DNA of 49,894 nucleotides from Xinfangfangia pollutisoli (GTDB taxonomy: Bacteria > Pseudomonadota > Alphaproteobacteria > Rhodobacterales > Rhodobacteraceae), in the NCBI RefSeq assembly GCF_020179405.1, contig NZ_JAICBZ010000021.1, forward strand, positions 1-49,894, in the 5' to 3' direction. Positions 42,987-49,894 of the stretch are shown here, one piece after another. The position numbers were made by a program, and so were the translations under genes. Within the stretch, counting starts at the first letter, position 1. Every line of letters begins with the position of its first letter. The notes below the pieces were generated by a model. The model did not search any database and was not told the origin of the DNA. It saw only the letters and a program-made list of their open reading frames with translations.

Positions 42987-42996
42987 GGAGACCGTC

Positions 42997-43566
42997 ATGA
43001 CCGTCGATCGGTTCAACCGCCGTGCCCTTCTGGGCACAGCTGCTGCCGCCTTTGCCGCCAGCAGCCTGCCGCTTCGCGCGCAGGATGCTACCTCGCCGAT
43101 CCGCAACAACATTTCCAGCTTCCGCATGCTCGACTGGCAGGGTTATTTCACCGACACGCGCAATGGCGCGATCCTGGTGGATACCGTGTCGCGCGCGCTG
43201 CATTACTGGTCCGAGGACAAGTCGATCTACCGGCTTTACCCGACCTCGGTGCCGCTGTCCGAGGAACTGACCCGCCGCGGCCGGACCGAAGTGGTGCAGA
43301 AGGTGGTCAACCCGCCGTGGCGGCCGACGCCGTCGATGAAGGAACGCAACCCCGAATGGCCCGATGTGGTGCAGGGCGGGGCGCCGGACAACCCGCTGGG
43401 CACGCGCGCGCTGTATCTGAGCTGGACCTATTACCGGATCCACGGCACCCATGACACGCGCAAGATCGGCCGGAAATCTTCGAACGGTTGCATCGGGTTG
43501 TATAATGAACACATCGAAGAACTGTTCGAACTGGCCAAAGTTGGCACGCAGGTGTTGCTAATTTGA
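42997..43566 (+). CDS. secreted L,D-transpeptidase family protein
   Basis: 189 residues. The N-terminus MTVDRFNRRALLGTAAAAFA is twin-arginine-like, with cleavage likely at LRAQD near residue 28. The YkuD signature is complete: TYYRIHGTHDT and SSNGCIGLYNEH with the nucleophile C165. It builds or remodels peptidoglycan crosslinks in the periplasm. It is the second such enzyme in 1.3 kb but is not a close copy of the first, since sizes and signals differ. A 16-base palindrome follows the stop. Confidence 0.9.
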   Translation: MTVDRFNRRALLGTAAAAFAASSLPLRAQDATSPIRNNISSFRMLDWQGYFTDTRNGAILVDTVSRALHYWSEDKSIYRLYPTSVPLSEELTRRGRTEVVQKVVNPPWRPTPSMKERNPEWPDVVQGGAPDNPLGTRALYLSWTYYRIHGTHDTRKIGRKSSNGCIGLYNEHIEELFELAKVGTQVLLI

Positions 43567-43581
43567 CGACACGAAGGCCAA

Positions 43582-43597
43582 GCTGAGGCGCCTCAGC
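43582..43597. terminator. 16-base palindrome after L,D-transpeptidase gene
   Basis: GCTGAGGC and GCCTCAGC are perfect inverted copies 16 bases after the stop codon. They could form a short hairpin; no U-tract follows, so function as a terminator is uncertain. Confidence 0.35.
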
Positions 43598-43711
43598 GAC
43601 AGCCAATTGCATTTCCGCCGCGGTGCTGCTTAACCGGAAGTCACGAGGAACAGCTTGGATGCGTGCCGTCGCCTCTGCAACCCAGACGGTGCGCAATTAC
43701 TGGAGGTTATC

Positions 43712-43891
43712 ATGAAGAAACTCGCGCTCGCCGCCGCGCTCTCGGTCGCCGCTTCCACCGCTTTCGCTGGTGGCATGGCCGAGCCGGTGATGGAACCGGA
43801 AGTCGTCAAGGCCGCGACCTCGTCGTCGTCGGCTGGCATCCTGGTCCCGCTGCTGCTGCTGGTGATCGTCGCCGCCGTGGCTTCGAACTAA
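43712..43891 (+). CDS. 59-residue exported single-span membrane peptide
   Basis: ATG 43712 has a strong TGGAGG site at 43701-43706. The product has a Sec signal peptide (MKKLALAAALSVAASTAFA, cleavage before GGMAEP), a short acidic stretch (EPVMEPEVV), a serine run and a C-terminal hydrophobic span (AGILVPLLLLVIVAAVASN). It is monocistronic: its own rho-independent terminator lies 20 bases after the stop. Such peptides occur in Rhodobacteraceae as hypothetical proteins. I do not recognise a function. Confidence 0.85.
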   Translation: MKKLALAAALSVAASTAFAGGMAEPVMEPEVVKAATSSSSAGILVPLLLLVIVAAVASN

Positions 43892-43910
43892 GTTCGACCA
43901 GAATTTGGGA

Positions 43911-43945
43911 AAGGACGGCAGTTTCGGCTGCCGTCCTTTTCTTTT
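43911..43945 (+). terminator. rho-independent terminator
   Basis: AAGGACGGCAG (43911-43921) pairs perfectly with CTGCCGTCCTT (43928-43938) around the loop TTTCGG, followed by TTTTCTTTT to 43945. It is the clearest terminator in the window and ends the 59-residue peptide transcript before the converging hemH. Confidence 0.92.
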
Positions 43946-43975
43946 GCGCGCTTGCCTTCGGCTTCAGCGGCGGCT

Positions 43976-45046
43976 TCAGCGGCCGATCCAGCCGGCCAGA
44001 TTGTCCTCGATCACCGAGACCAGTGCCGCCACATGCGCGGAATCGTCGTTCAGGCAGGGGATATAGGTAAAGTCTTCGCCCCCGGCATGCAGGAAGGCCT
44101 CGCGGATCTCGCCGTTGATCTCTTCCAGCGTCTCGATGCAATCGGCCGAAAAGGCCGGGGCGATCACCGCGATGCGCTTCTTGCCGGCCTTTGCCAGCTC
44201 GGCCACATGTTCCACCGTATAGGGCCGCAGCCATTCTTCCGGGCCGAAGACCGACTGGAAGCTGGTATGGATCATCTCCTTGCCCCAGCCCAGCCTTTCG
44301 CGCAGCAGCCGCGTCGTCTTCTGGCATTGGCAATGATAGGGGTCGCCCTGGCGCAGATAGCGCTGCGGCATGCCGTGATAGCTGGCCACCAGAAGATCGG
44401 GCTTCACCTCGGCCGCGGCCCAGGCCCGTTCCACCGATTGCGCAAGTGCTTCGATATACAGCGGATTTTCGAAATACTCGGGCACGACCCGCGCTGCGGG
44501 CTGGCGGGTTTCGGCCATCAGCGCGCGGAAGAACTGGTCATTCGCCGTGGCCGAGGTGGCCCCGGCATAATGCGGATAAAGCGGGAAGAAGACGATCTTC
44601 TCGCAGCCCGCCTGCACCATGGCGCGCACCTTCGACTGGGTCGAGGGGTTGCCGTAGCGCATGCAGAAATCGACCATCAGCGCATCGCCATGCCGGTCCT
44701 TCAGCGCCGCCGCCACCGCCGCGGTCTGCGCCTTGGTGATGGTCATCAACGGGCTTTCATTCGCCTCGGTGTTCCAGATCAGCTTGTAATTCGCGCCCGA
44801 GGTGAAGGGCCGCTTGGCCAGGATCACCGTCTGCAGCAGCGGCTGCCACTTCCAGGCCGGGTAGTCGATCACCCGCTTGTCGGACAGGAACTCTGACAGA
44901 TAGCGCCGCATCGACCAGTAATCATAGCCGTCGGGCGTGCCCAGATTGGCCAGAAGAACGCCGATCTTCGGCCGTGCCACCGGGGGGTGGTCTGCGGGCG
45001 CATGGGTCAGCCGGCCCTCGCCCGCCTTGTCGATGCCTGATGCCAT
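43976..45046 (-). CDS. hemH: ferrochelatase
   Basis: 356 residues. Conserved features are VLLANLGTPDGYDY, GNPSTQSKVRAMVQAG, the metal-binding histidine in LLVASYHGMPQRYL and the glutamate region APAFSADCIETLEEI. A CQCQ pair (YHCQCQKTT) sits after the histidine loop, as in many proteobacterial enzymes. It inserts ferrous iron into protoporphyrin IX at the membrane surface, the last step of haem b synthesis. An extra ~25-residue N-terminus precedes the domain. It is monocistronic in this window and converges on the small membrane-peptide gene. Confidence 0.97.
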   Translation of the reverse strand: MASGIDKAGEGRLTHAPADHPPVARPKIGVLLANLGTPDGYDYWSMRRYLSEFLSDKRVIDYPAWKWQPLLQTVILAKRPFTSGANYKLIWNTEANESPLMTITKAQTAAVAAALKDRHGDALMVDFCMRYGNPSTQSKVRAMVQAGCEKIVFFPLYPHYAGATSATANDQFFRALMAETRQPAARVVPEYFENPLYIEALAQSVERAWAAAEVKPDLLVASYHGMPQRYLRQGDPYHCQCQKTTRLLRERLGWGKEMIHTSFQSVFGPEEWLRPYTVEHVAELAKAGKKRIAVIAPAFSADCIETLEEINGEIREAFLHAGGEDFTYIPCLNDDSAHVAALVSVIEDNLAGWIGR

Positions 45047-45098
45047 CTTGCTCTCCTGCGCATGTTCCGGGTTTCAGATAACCTGCCAGAGCCGGGGG

Positions 45099-45941
45099 TC
45101 AACTGCCCTGCGGCAAATCCGGCAGGCGATGTTCGGGAACCTTCAGCGCCTCAGACAGGCGCTGCGCGGCCGAGCCGGGACGCAGCGGCTTTTGCTGGCT
45201 GTCATGCGGGGCCCAGCCGGTCAGGCAGATCACCTCGAAGCTGGCGGCGATTCGGTCGCCCGGCTCAGGGAAGCTGGCGGCATAGATCTGCGCCATGCGC
45301 AAAAAGACGGCACGGCGGCTGGGCCGGCGCAGCCGGGCGGCCAGGGCATTGCCTTCGCCCATCGCGCGCAGGTCGGCCATCAGCCGGAACGCATCGCCAT
45401 AGCTAACGCGCCGAGTGAAACTGTCGGCCACCGGCAGGGCAAAGCCCGCGCGGTGCAAAAGCGCCCCGGCCTCGCGGATCTCGGCCATCGGCAGCACCCG
45501 GGGCGACAGGCCGCCGGTCACCTCGGCCTCGGCCTCGGCCAGGGCGGCGCGCAATTCGTGCAGGGTCTGGCCGCCGAAGAACAGCGCCAGGAACAGCCCG
45601 TCGGGCCGCAGCGCGCGGCGGCATTGCACCAGCTGGCCCACCGGATCGTCGGCCCAATGCAGCGCCATCGCATGCACCACCAGATCATGCGCGCCTTCCT
45701 GCAGGTCCAGCACCGGCGTATCGGCCACGATCCGCGCCCCGGGCAGGGCCGCCTGCCAAAGCGCCGGAAATCCGCTGACCACGGCCGGCGCCGTAAAGGT
45801 TCTGTTAACCGAAGCGAGTCTCTCCTGCACCTCGTCCACCGCTTCATGCTGCAGGAACAGGGCGGGGTCGGGCAGGGCCAGGGCGCGGGCGCGGTTGCGG
45901 GCCAGGGCGGAACGGTCGGTCAGGGGCGGGGCGTCATTCAT
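45099..45941 (-). CDS. SAM-dependent methyltransferase (BioC/NDUFAF5-like)
   Basis: 280 residues from ATG 45941 (MNDAPPLTDRSALARNRARA). The class I methyltransferase core includes HDLVVHAMALHWADDPVGQL, LRPDGLFLALFFGGQTLHELR and the later LPMAEIREAGALLHRAGFA. The pattern matches the group of malonyl-ACP O-methyltransferase-like and NDUFAF5-like enzymes in alphaproteobacteria. The glycine-rich SAM loop is degenerate (ALPGARIVADT), which is unusual for a fully active enzyme. It diverges from comF by a 30-base gap. The longer frame on this strand passing through comF is an artefact. Confidence 0.8.
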   Translation of the reverse strand: MNDAPPLTDRSALARNRARALALPDPALFLQHEAVDEVQERLASVNRTFTAPAVVSGFPALWQAALPGARIVADTPVLDLQEGAHDLVVHAMALHWADDPVGQLVQCRRALRPDGLFLALFFGGQTLHELRAALAEAEAEVTGGLSPRVLPMAEIREAGALLHRAGFALPVADSFTRRVSYGDAFRLMADLRAMGEGNALAARLRRPSRRAVFLRMAQIYAASFPEPGDRIAASFEVICLTGWAPHDSQQKPLRPGSAAQRLSEALKVPEHRLPDLPQGS

Positions 45942-45971
45942 GGCGGCGGACGATAGGCAGGCGGGGGCGGG

Positions 45972-46688
45972 ATGCAAGCGCTGATCCGGGCGATCTATCC
46001 GCCGCAATGCGTCAGTTGCGATGCGCTGACCGCCAGCGAATTCGGCCTGTGCCCCGCCTGCTGGCGCGAGACGCCGTTCATCACCGGCCTGTGCTGCAGC
46101 AAATGCGGCCTGCCCCTGCCCGGCGATCCGGCCGAAGCCGGGGTGCTGTGCGACGATTGCCTGCGCATCGCGCGGCCCTGGGCGGCGGGGCGGGCCGCGA
46201 TGCTGTATGACGGCAATGCCCGCAAGATGGTGCTGGCGCTGAAGCATGGCGACCGGATGGAGCTGGCGCGGCCGGGCGGGCAATGGCTGTTGCGCGCGGC
46301 CCAGCCCTTGCTGCGGCCGGGCCTGCTGGTGGTGCCGGTGCCTTTGCATCGGTGGCGGCTTTGGCGGCGGCGCTACAATCAGGCGGCGCTGCTGTCTGGC
46401 GCGCTGGCCAGGCTGGCGGGGCTGGAACATTGCCCCGATGCGCTGATCCGCGCCCGCAACACCGGCAGTCAGGAAGGCCGGCTGCGCGATGACCGATTCG
46501 CCAATGTTCAGCAGGCCTTCCGCGCCCATCCCGGCCGGCGCGCCCGGATTGCTGGGCGCGACCTTCTGCTGGTCGATGACGTGATGACCTCGGGCGCCAC
46601 CTTCGCCGCCGCGACCGAGGCGCTGCACGCGGCCGGCGCGCGCGCGGTTTTCGTGCTGGCGCTGACCCGCGTTGCGAAAGGGTCGTGA
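45972..46688 (+). CDS. ComF family protein
   Basis: 238 residues. Two N-terminal cysteine pairs, PPQCVSCDA with CPACWRETP and CSKCGLPLP with CDDC, form a zinc ribbon. The phosphoribosyltransferase part has RNTGSQEGRLRDDRFANVQQAF and the PRPP loop LLLVDDVMTSGAT. ComF proteins act in DNA uptake and processing in competent bacteria. In Rhodobacteraceae the homologue accompanies gene-transfer-agent uptake functions. The ATG at 45972 follows GGGCGGG. It precedes the glutaredoxin gene by 35 bases. Confidence 0.92.
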   Translation: MQALIRAIYPPQCVSCDALTASEFGLCPACWRETPFITGLCCSKCGLPLPGDPAEAGVLCDDCLRIARPWAAGRAAMLYDGNARKMVLALKHGDRMELARPGGQWLLRAAQPLLRPGLLVVPVPLHRWRLWRRRYNQAALLSGALARLAGLEHCPDALIRARNTGSQEGRLRDDRFANVQQAFRAHPGRRARIAGRDLLLVDDVMTSGATFAAATEALHAAGARAVFVLALTRVAKGS

Positions 46689-46723
46689 AACCCTGTAGGG
46701 TCTTGCCGAATGCGAGGTCGGAC

Positions 46724-46984
46724 ATGCCCAAGGTCGAAATCTACACCACCCCCTGGTGCCCCTATTGCCTGGCCGCGAAGCGGCTGCTGCAGAAGAAGGG
46801 CGTGCCCTTCGAGGAAACCGATGTCAGCGCCGATGCCGGGCTGCGCCAGGCGATGATGCAGCGCGCCGGCGGGCGCCATACCGTGCCGCAGATCTTCATC
46901 GGCGGCGTGCATGTCGGCGGCAGCGACGACCTGCATGCGCTTGAGGCGCGGGGCAAGCTTGACCCGATGCTGGCGGAAGGCTGA
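46724..46984 (+). CDS. grxC: glutaredoxin 3
   Basis: 86 residues from ATG 46724, preceded by GAGGT. The redox motif TTPWCPYCLAAKRLL places CPYC at residues 11-14, and TVPQIFIGGVHVGGSDDL is the conserved GSH-binding and cis-proline part. It reduces disulfides and glutathione adducts in the cytoplasm. The stop overlaps the nitrilase-family start (TGATG), so it is co-translated. Confidence 0.95.
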   Translation: MPKVEIYTTPWCPYCLAAKRLLQKKGVPFEETDVSADAGLRQAMMQRAGGRHTVPQIFIGGVHVGGSDDLHALEARGKLDPMLAEG

Positions 46985-47814
46985 TGCGCGCGGCCCTTCT
47001 GCAGCTGAATGTCTCTGACGATCCGGCCGCCAACCTGGCCGCGACGCTGGCGCTGGTCGACCGGGCGGTGGCGGGGGGCGCGGGTTTCGTGCTGACGCCC
47101 GAGATGACCAATGGCCTGTCTTCCTCGCGCGATCACCAGCGCGCGGTGTATCGGCCCGAGGATCAGGATGAAACCCTGGCCGCCCTGCGCGCGGCGGCGG
47201 CAAAGGCGGGGATCTGGCTCTTGATCGGGTCCCTGGGCCTGACCACCGCCGATGCCGACGGGCGCTTTGCCAACCGGTCCTTCCTGATCGCCCCGGATGG
47301 CACGATCGCGGCGCGCTATGACAAGATCCACATGTTCGACGTGAATGTGTCGGATACCGAGATCTACCGCGAAAGCGCGGGCTACCGGCCCGGCGGGCAG
47401 GCGGTTCTGGCCGAGACGCCCTTCGCCAAGATCGGGATGAGCGTCTGCTACGACCTGCGTTTTCCGCATCTCTACCGCCGGCTGGCCAAGGCAGGCGCGC
47501 AGATCCTGACCGTGCCGGCGGCCTTCAACCACATCACCGGCGCCGCGCATTGGGAAGTGCTGCTGCGCGCCCGTGCGATCGAGACCGGCTGTTTCGTGCT
47601 GGCCCCTGCGCAGACCGGCTTTCACGCCGAAGCGCATGGCAAGGGCCGCCGCACCCATGGCCATGCCCTGGCTGTCGCGCCCTGGGGCGAGGTTCTGGCC
47701 GACGCCGGCACCGAGCCGGGGGTGACCTTCGTCGATCTGGACCTGTCGCAAGTGGACCGCGCGCGGGGCCGCGTGCCCTCGATCGACCATGACCGCGCGA
47801 TCGAGGGGCCATGA
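46984..47814 (+). CDS. carbon-nitrogen hydrolase, nitrilase family (Nit1/2-like)
   Basis: 276 residues with the catalytic triad E40 in VLTPEMTNG, K114 in RYDKIHMFDV and C155 in SVCYDLRFPHLYR. The pattern YDKIHMFDV and AFNHITGAAHWEVLLRARAIET matches the branch holding deaminated glutathione amidase (Nit1/YbeM) and omega-amidase. A metabolite-repair amidase role is therefore likely. It is coupled to the glutaredoxin upstream and to the MarR gene downstream by overlapping start/stop codons. Confidence 0.92.
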   Translation: MRAALLQLNVSDDPAANLAATLALVDRAVAGGAGFVLTPEMTNGLSSSRDHQRAVYRPEDQDETLAALRAAAAKAGIWLLIGSLGLTTADADGRFANRSFLIAPDGTIAARYDKIHMFDVNVSDTEIYRESAGYRPGGQAVLAETPFAKIGMSVCYDLRFPHLYRRLAKAGAQILTVPAAFNHITGAAHWEVLLRARAIETGCFVLAPAQTGFHAEAHGKGRRTHGHALAVAPWGEVLADAGTEPGVTFVDLDLSQVDRARGRVPSIDHDRAIEGP

Positions 47815-48257
47815 GCCAGGATCGTCATGACGAGCTGGCCGTCGCCCTGTTCGGCGAATTGTTCATGGCCGACCAGCTGGCCCGCAACCGGATTTCGAAG
47901 GTTCTGCCCAAGGGGATGGAACTGTCGCAATTCTCGGTGCTGAACCATCTGGCCCGGGTGGCCGAGGAACGCACCCCGGCGCAGCTGGCGCGCGCCTTCC
48001 ATGTCACGCGCGGGGCGATGACCAATACGCTGGCGCGGCTGGAATGGGCGGGCCATGTGCATATCCGCCCCGATTGGGACGATGCGCGGCAGAAATTCGT
48101 GGCAATCAGCCCCGCCGGCCGGGCGGCGCGCGATGCCGCGGTGCAGGCGGTGGCGCCCTTGATCGCCGATGTGGTGGAATCGCTGGGCGCCGACCGGGTG
48201 CGGGCGGTGCTGCCGGTGCTGCGCGAGATGCGGGCACGCTTTGAAAGCGAGGCCTGA
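47811..48257 (+). CDS. MarR family transcriptional regulator
   Basis: 148 residues with the winged helix-turn-helix (FSVLNHLARVAEERTPAQLARAFHVTRGAMTNTLARLEWAGHVHIRPDWDDARQKFVAISPAG): the recognition helix is HVTRGAMTNTLARLE and the wing is DWDDARQKFV. The start overlaps the nitrilase-family stop (ATGA). It may respond to small phenolic or redox signals by family; its targets are unknown. Confidence 0.92.
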   Translation: MSQDRHDELAVALFGELFMADQLARNRISKVLPKGMELSQFSVLNHLARVAEERTPAQLARAFHVTRGAMTNTLARLEWAGHVHIRPDWDDARQKFVAISPAGRAARDAAVQAVAPLIADVVESLGADRVRAVLPVLREMRARFESEA

Positions 48258-48282
48258 TCGGCCTCGCCGTCGCGCCGCGGGC

Positions 48283-49413
48283 TTAGTTGGTGGAGATCAC
48301 CTGCGCGTTGCGGGTGATGCTGACCACCGGGGCGATCATGCCCAGGATCGAGGCAGTCGCGTTCAGCGGGCTTTCGGCCACGATGACCAGATCCTTGTCC
48401 TGGATGTAGAACTCGCCCGCGCTGAACAGCCCGTCGGCGCTGGTCAGGTCGATGACAAAGACCATCCGCTGTTTCGAGGGGCCGCTGCCATCGGCGCGCA
48501 CCGCCTTGGACGGATAGTCGCGCAGCACCAGGATGCCCTTCGGGTCGGCCCGCATGTCGTTCAGCCCGCCGATCAGCGACACGGCCTCGATCGCGCTGAC
48601 TTTGTCGCGCGGGAAAGGCACCGGCGCCTCGCGGCTTGAGGCGCCAAGGGCCAGGAAATACCGCTTGTCGGATTCGACATAGACCTTGTCACCGCCGCGC
48701 AGCGTGGTGTCGAGCGAGGGGTCCTTCAGCAGCTTTTCGGCCGAGATCCCATACAGCTTGCCGCCGCGCTGCAGCCGCACCTGCGGGTTTTCCATGTTCT
48801 GCGGAATGCCGCCGCCCTGGGCCAGCAGGGCCAGAATGGTGAAGTCGCGGTCGGGCAGCGGGAAGGTGCCGGGCTGCGGCACGCCGCTGACCAGATCGAC
48901 GGTCGATTTGCGGCCCGGCGTATGGGCAACCAGAACCTGCGCGGCGGGGGCGATCGGCTCCAGCTTGCCCTGAACGGCGATCCGCGCCTCGTCGGGGGTC
49001 ATGTTCGCGACATAGACCTTGTCGGCATAGGGCAGGAAGATCGTGCCATCGGGCTGCACCGTCACGCCGGGCAGCGGCACAACCTTCTGGCCGGGCGGCG
49101 CCAGAAGCGAGCTGTCGCCGGTTTCCCAGATCGTCAGATCCAGCTTGTCGCCCGGCTCGATCAGATTGCCGGCGGGGCCGCGGCTGCGGGTGATCCAGCC
49201 GGCGATGGCGGGTCCGCTTTTGCTGCCGGGCCATTTCGACACCCGGGCGACCGAGTCGCGGGTGATCGGGTAAACCGCGAAATCGGCGGTCTCCTCCTCG
49301 GCGCCCTTCAGGATCTGCTTGGCCTGACCGGCGCCCTTCGGCACGGCACAGCCGGTCGCAACAAAACATAGCGACAGGGCAAGGCCCAGGCCGATCAAAG
49401 GTCGCTTGGTCAT
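48283..49413 (-). CDS. polysaccharide export outer-membrane lipoprotein (Wza-like)
   Basis: 376 residues with signal MTKRPLIGLGLALSLCFVATGC, lipobox cysteine C22. The export domain has LIEPGDKLDLTIWET near residue 84, then KVVPLPGVTVQPDGTIFLPYADKVYVANMTPDEAR, and SLBB-like repeats (STVDLVSGVPQPGTF; DFTILALLAQGGGIPQNM). It forms the outer-membrane part of a capsule or exopolysaccharide exporter. It converges with the MarR gene and diverges from a nucleotide-sugar epimerase-like gene at the right edge, so an envelope polysaccharide locus probably continues past the window. Confidence 0.92.
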   Translation of the reverse strand: MTKRPLIGLGLALSLCFVATGCAVPKGAGQAKQILKGAEEETADFAVYPITRDSVARVSKWPGSKSGPAIAGWITRSRGPAGNLIEPGDKLDLTIWETGDSSLLAPPGQKVVPLPGVTVQPDGTIFLPYADKVYVANMTPDEARIAVQGKLEPIAPAAQVLVAHTPGRKSTVDLVSGVPQPGTFPLPDRDFTILALLAQGGGIPQNMENPQVRLQRGGKLYGISAEKLLKDPSLDTTLRGGDKVYVESDKRYFLALGASSREAPVPFPRDKVSAIEAVSLIGGLNDMRADPKGILVLRDYPSKAVRADGSGPSKQRMVFVIDLTSADGLFSAGEFYIQDKDLVIVAESPLNATASILGMIAPVVSITRNAQVISTN

Positions 49414-49541
49414 TCGAGTCTCCGGGCGGCAGCAGCCCCAACACCTGTGGACAAGACAGGTCCCGCGACCATAATCACCAACAGGTCGTGGTCAATCGCC
49501 GCCGTGCACCGACATGCAGATTTCTGGGGGTAACTTTCAGC

Positions 49542-49894
49542 GTGATCGACCTTGTGGTGACGGGTTCCGGCGGGCGGCTGGGGCGGCTGTTGCGCCGGGC
49601 TTTCGCGGCGCGTCCGGCGCCGGATCTGCGGATCTGGTTCAGCGGGCGCGACGAAAGTGCGGAAATTCAGTGGGATATCCTGTCGGGTCCGGCGCCCGAC
49701 TGGCCGCGGGGGGCGGTCGTGCTGCATCTGGCCGGGGTGGTCGGCGGCGATGAGGCGGCGCTTGCGGCCAATGCGGCGATGATCGCGCCCCTGGCCGCGG
49801 CCTGTCGGCGGAATGCCGCCGCCGGGCTGATCTTCACCTCGACCGCCGCCGTCTATGCGCCCGGCATCGCGCCGTCGGACGAGGACCGGCACCC
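49542..49894 (+). CDS. NAD-dependent epimerase/dehydratase, N-terminal part (3' end outside window)
   Basis: The frame is open from GTG 49542 to the window end, about 117 residues, with no upstream ATG in frame. GGGGG at 49526-49530 precedes the start. The Rossmann loop is VVTGSGGRLGRLL (GxxGxxG), followed by VVLHLAGVVGGDEA (AGVV motif) and the FTSTAAVYA strand with the SDR-extended catalytic S and Y region. Family members epimerise or dehydrate nucleotide sugars. The divergent Wza-like gene supports a role in polysaccharide synthesis. The start is inferred. Confidence 0.75.
   Translation, partial: MIDLVVTGSGGRLGRLLRRAFAARPAPDLRIWFSGRDESAEIQWDILSGPAPDWPRGAVVLHLAGVVGGDEAALAANAAMIAPLAAACRRNAAAGLIFTSTAAVYAPGIAPSDEDRH

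Overview
The window reads as chromosomal DNA of a high-GC alphaproteobacterium, most likely Rhodobacteraceae (Paracoccus/Gemmobacter/Rhodobacter-like). The indications are strong GC bias at third positions, dense ATGA-overlapping operons, a fused receiver/PP2C phosphatase of the RbaY type beside an Hpt protein, and a Rhodobacteraceae-style housekeeping order (argG, ilvA, hslO-nudL-cca, hemH, ComF-Grx-nitrilase-MarR). The species cannot be fixed from sequence reading alone. No rRNA, tRNA or CRISPR array was recognised. Nearly all of the window is coding, and the longest gap between genes is about 270 bases.

Region A (1-13675) is a catabolic island. A plus-strand operon holds the C-terminal end of a TMADH/old-yellow-enzyme-class flavoprotein, a DAO-family oxidoreductase, a small cupin and a creatininase-family amidohydrolase. 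It converges on a minus-strand array holding a Liv-type ABC importer (binding protein, two permeases, two ATPases), a hydantoin-racemase-like protein, a hydantoinase/allantoinase-like cyclic amidohydrolase, a DHDPS-fold lyase and an atypical SDR. A flavin monooxygenase-like gene diverges from the importer. Together they look like uptake and ring opening of a cyclic amide or imide plus oxidative handling of the released amine. The substrate is not identified. The same 12-base AT-rich motif lies upstream of both minus-strand units.

An IS6-family element (about 13682-14497) separates regions A and B. It abuts a decapitated sugar-type periplasmic binding protein gene and lacks target-site duplications, which suggests an IS6-mediated deletion or fusion.

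Region B (15134-27988) is a second catabolic island, all on the plus strand. It encodes a polyamine/opine-type ABC importer, a DAO oxidoreductase, an IclR regulator, an aldehyde dehydrogenase, a trimethylamine-dehydrogenase homologue with a changed substrate pocket, a class III (beta-amino-acid-like) aminotransferase, a RidA protein and a BKACE (DUF849) enzyme. The importer promoter and the dehydrogenase promoter align without gaps over 42 bases, including a 15-base operator-like inverted repeat. This implies a single regulon, probably controlled by the local IclR protein.

Region C (28034-49894) is mostly housekeeping: argG, a membrane protein, ilvA, an Hpt protein diverging from a REC-PP2C phosphatase, two Nudix genes, hslO, cca, two ABC exporter half-transporters, an RNA m5U methyltransferase, two L,D-transpeptidases flanking a CAP-domain lipoprotein, a 59-residue membrane peptide with its own terminator, hemH, a methyltransferase, comF, a glutaredoxin, a nitrilase-fold amidase, a MarR regulator, a Wza-like export lipoprotein, and the start of an NAD-dependent epimerase that runs off the right edge.
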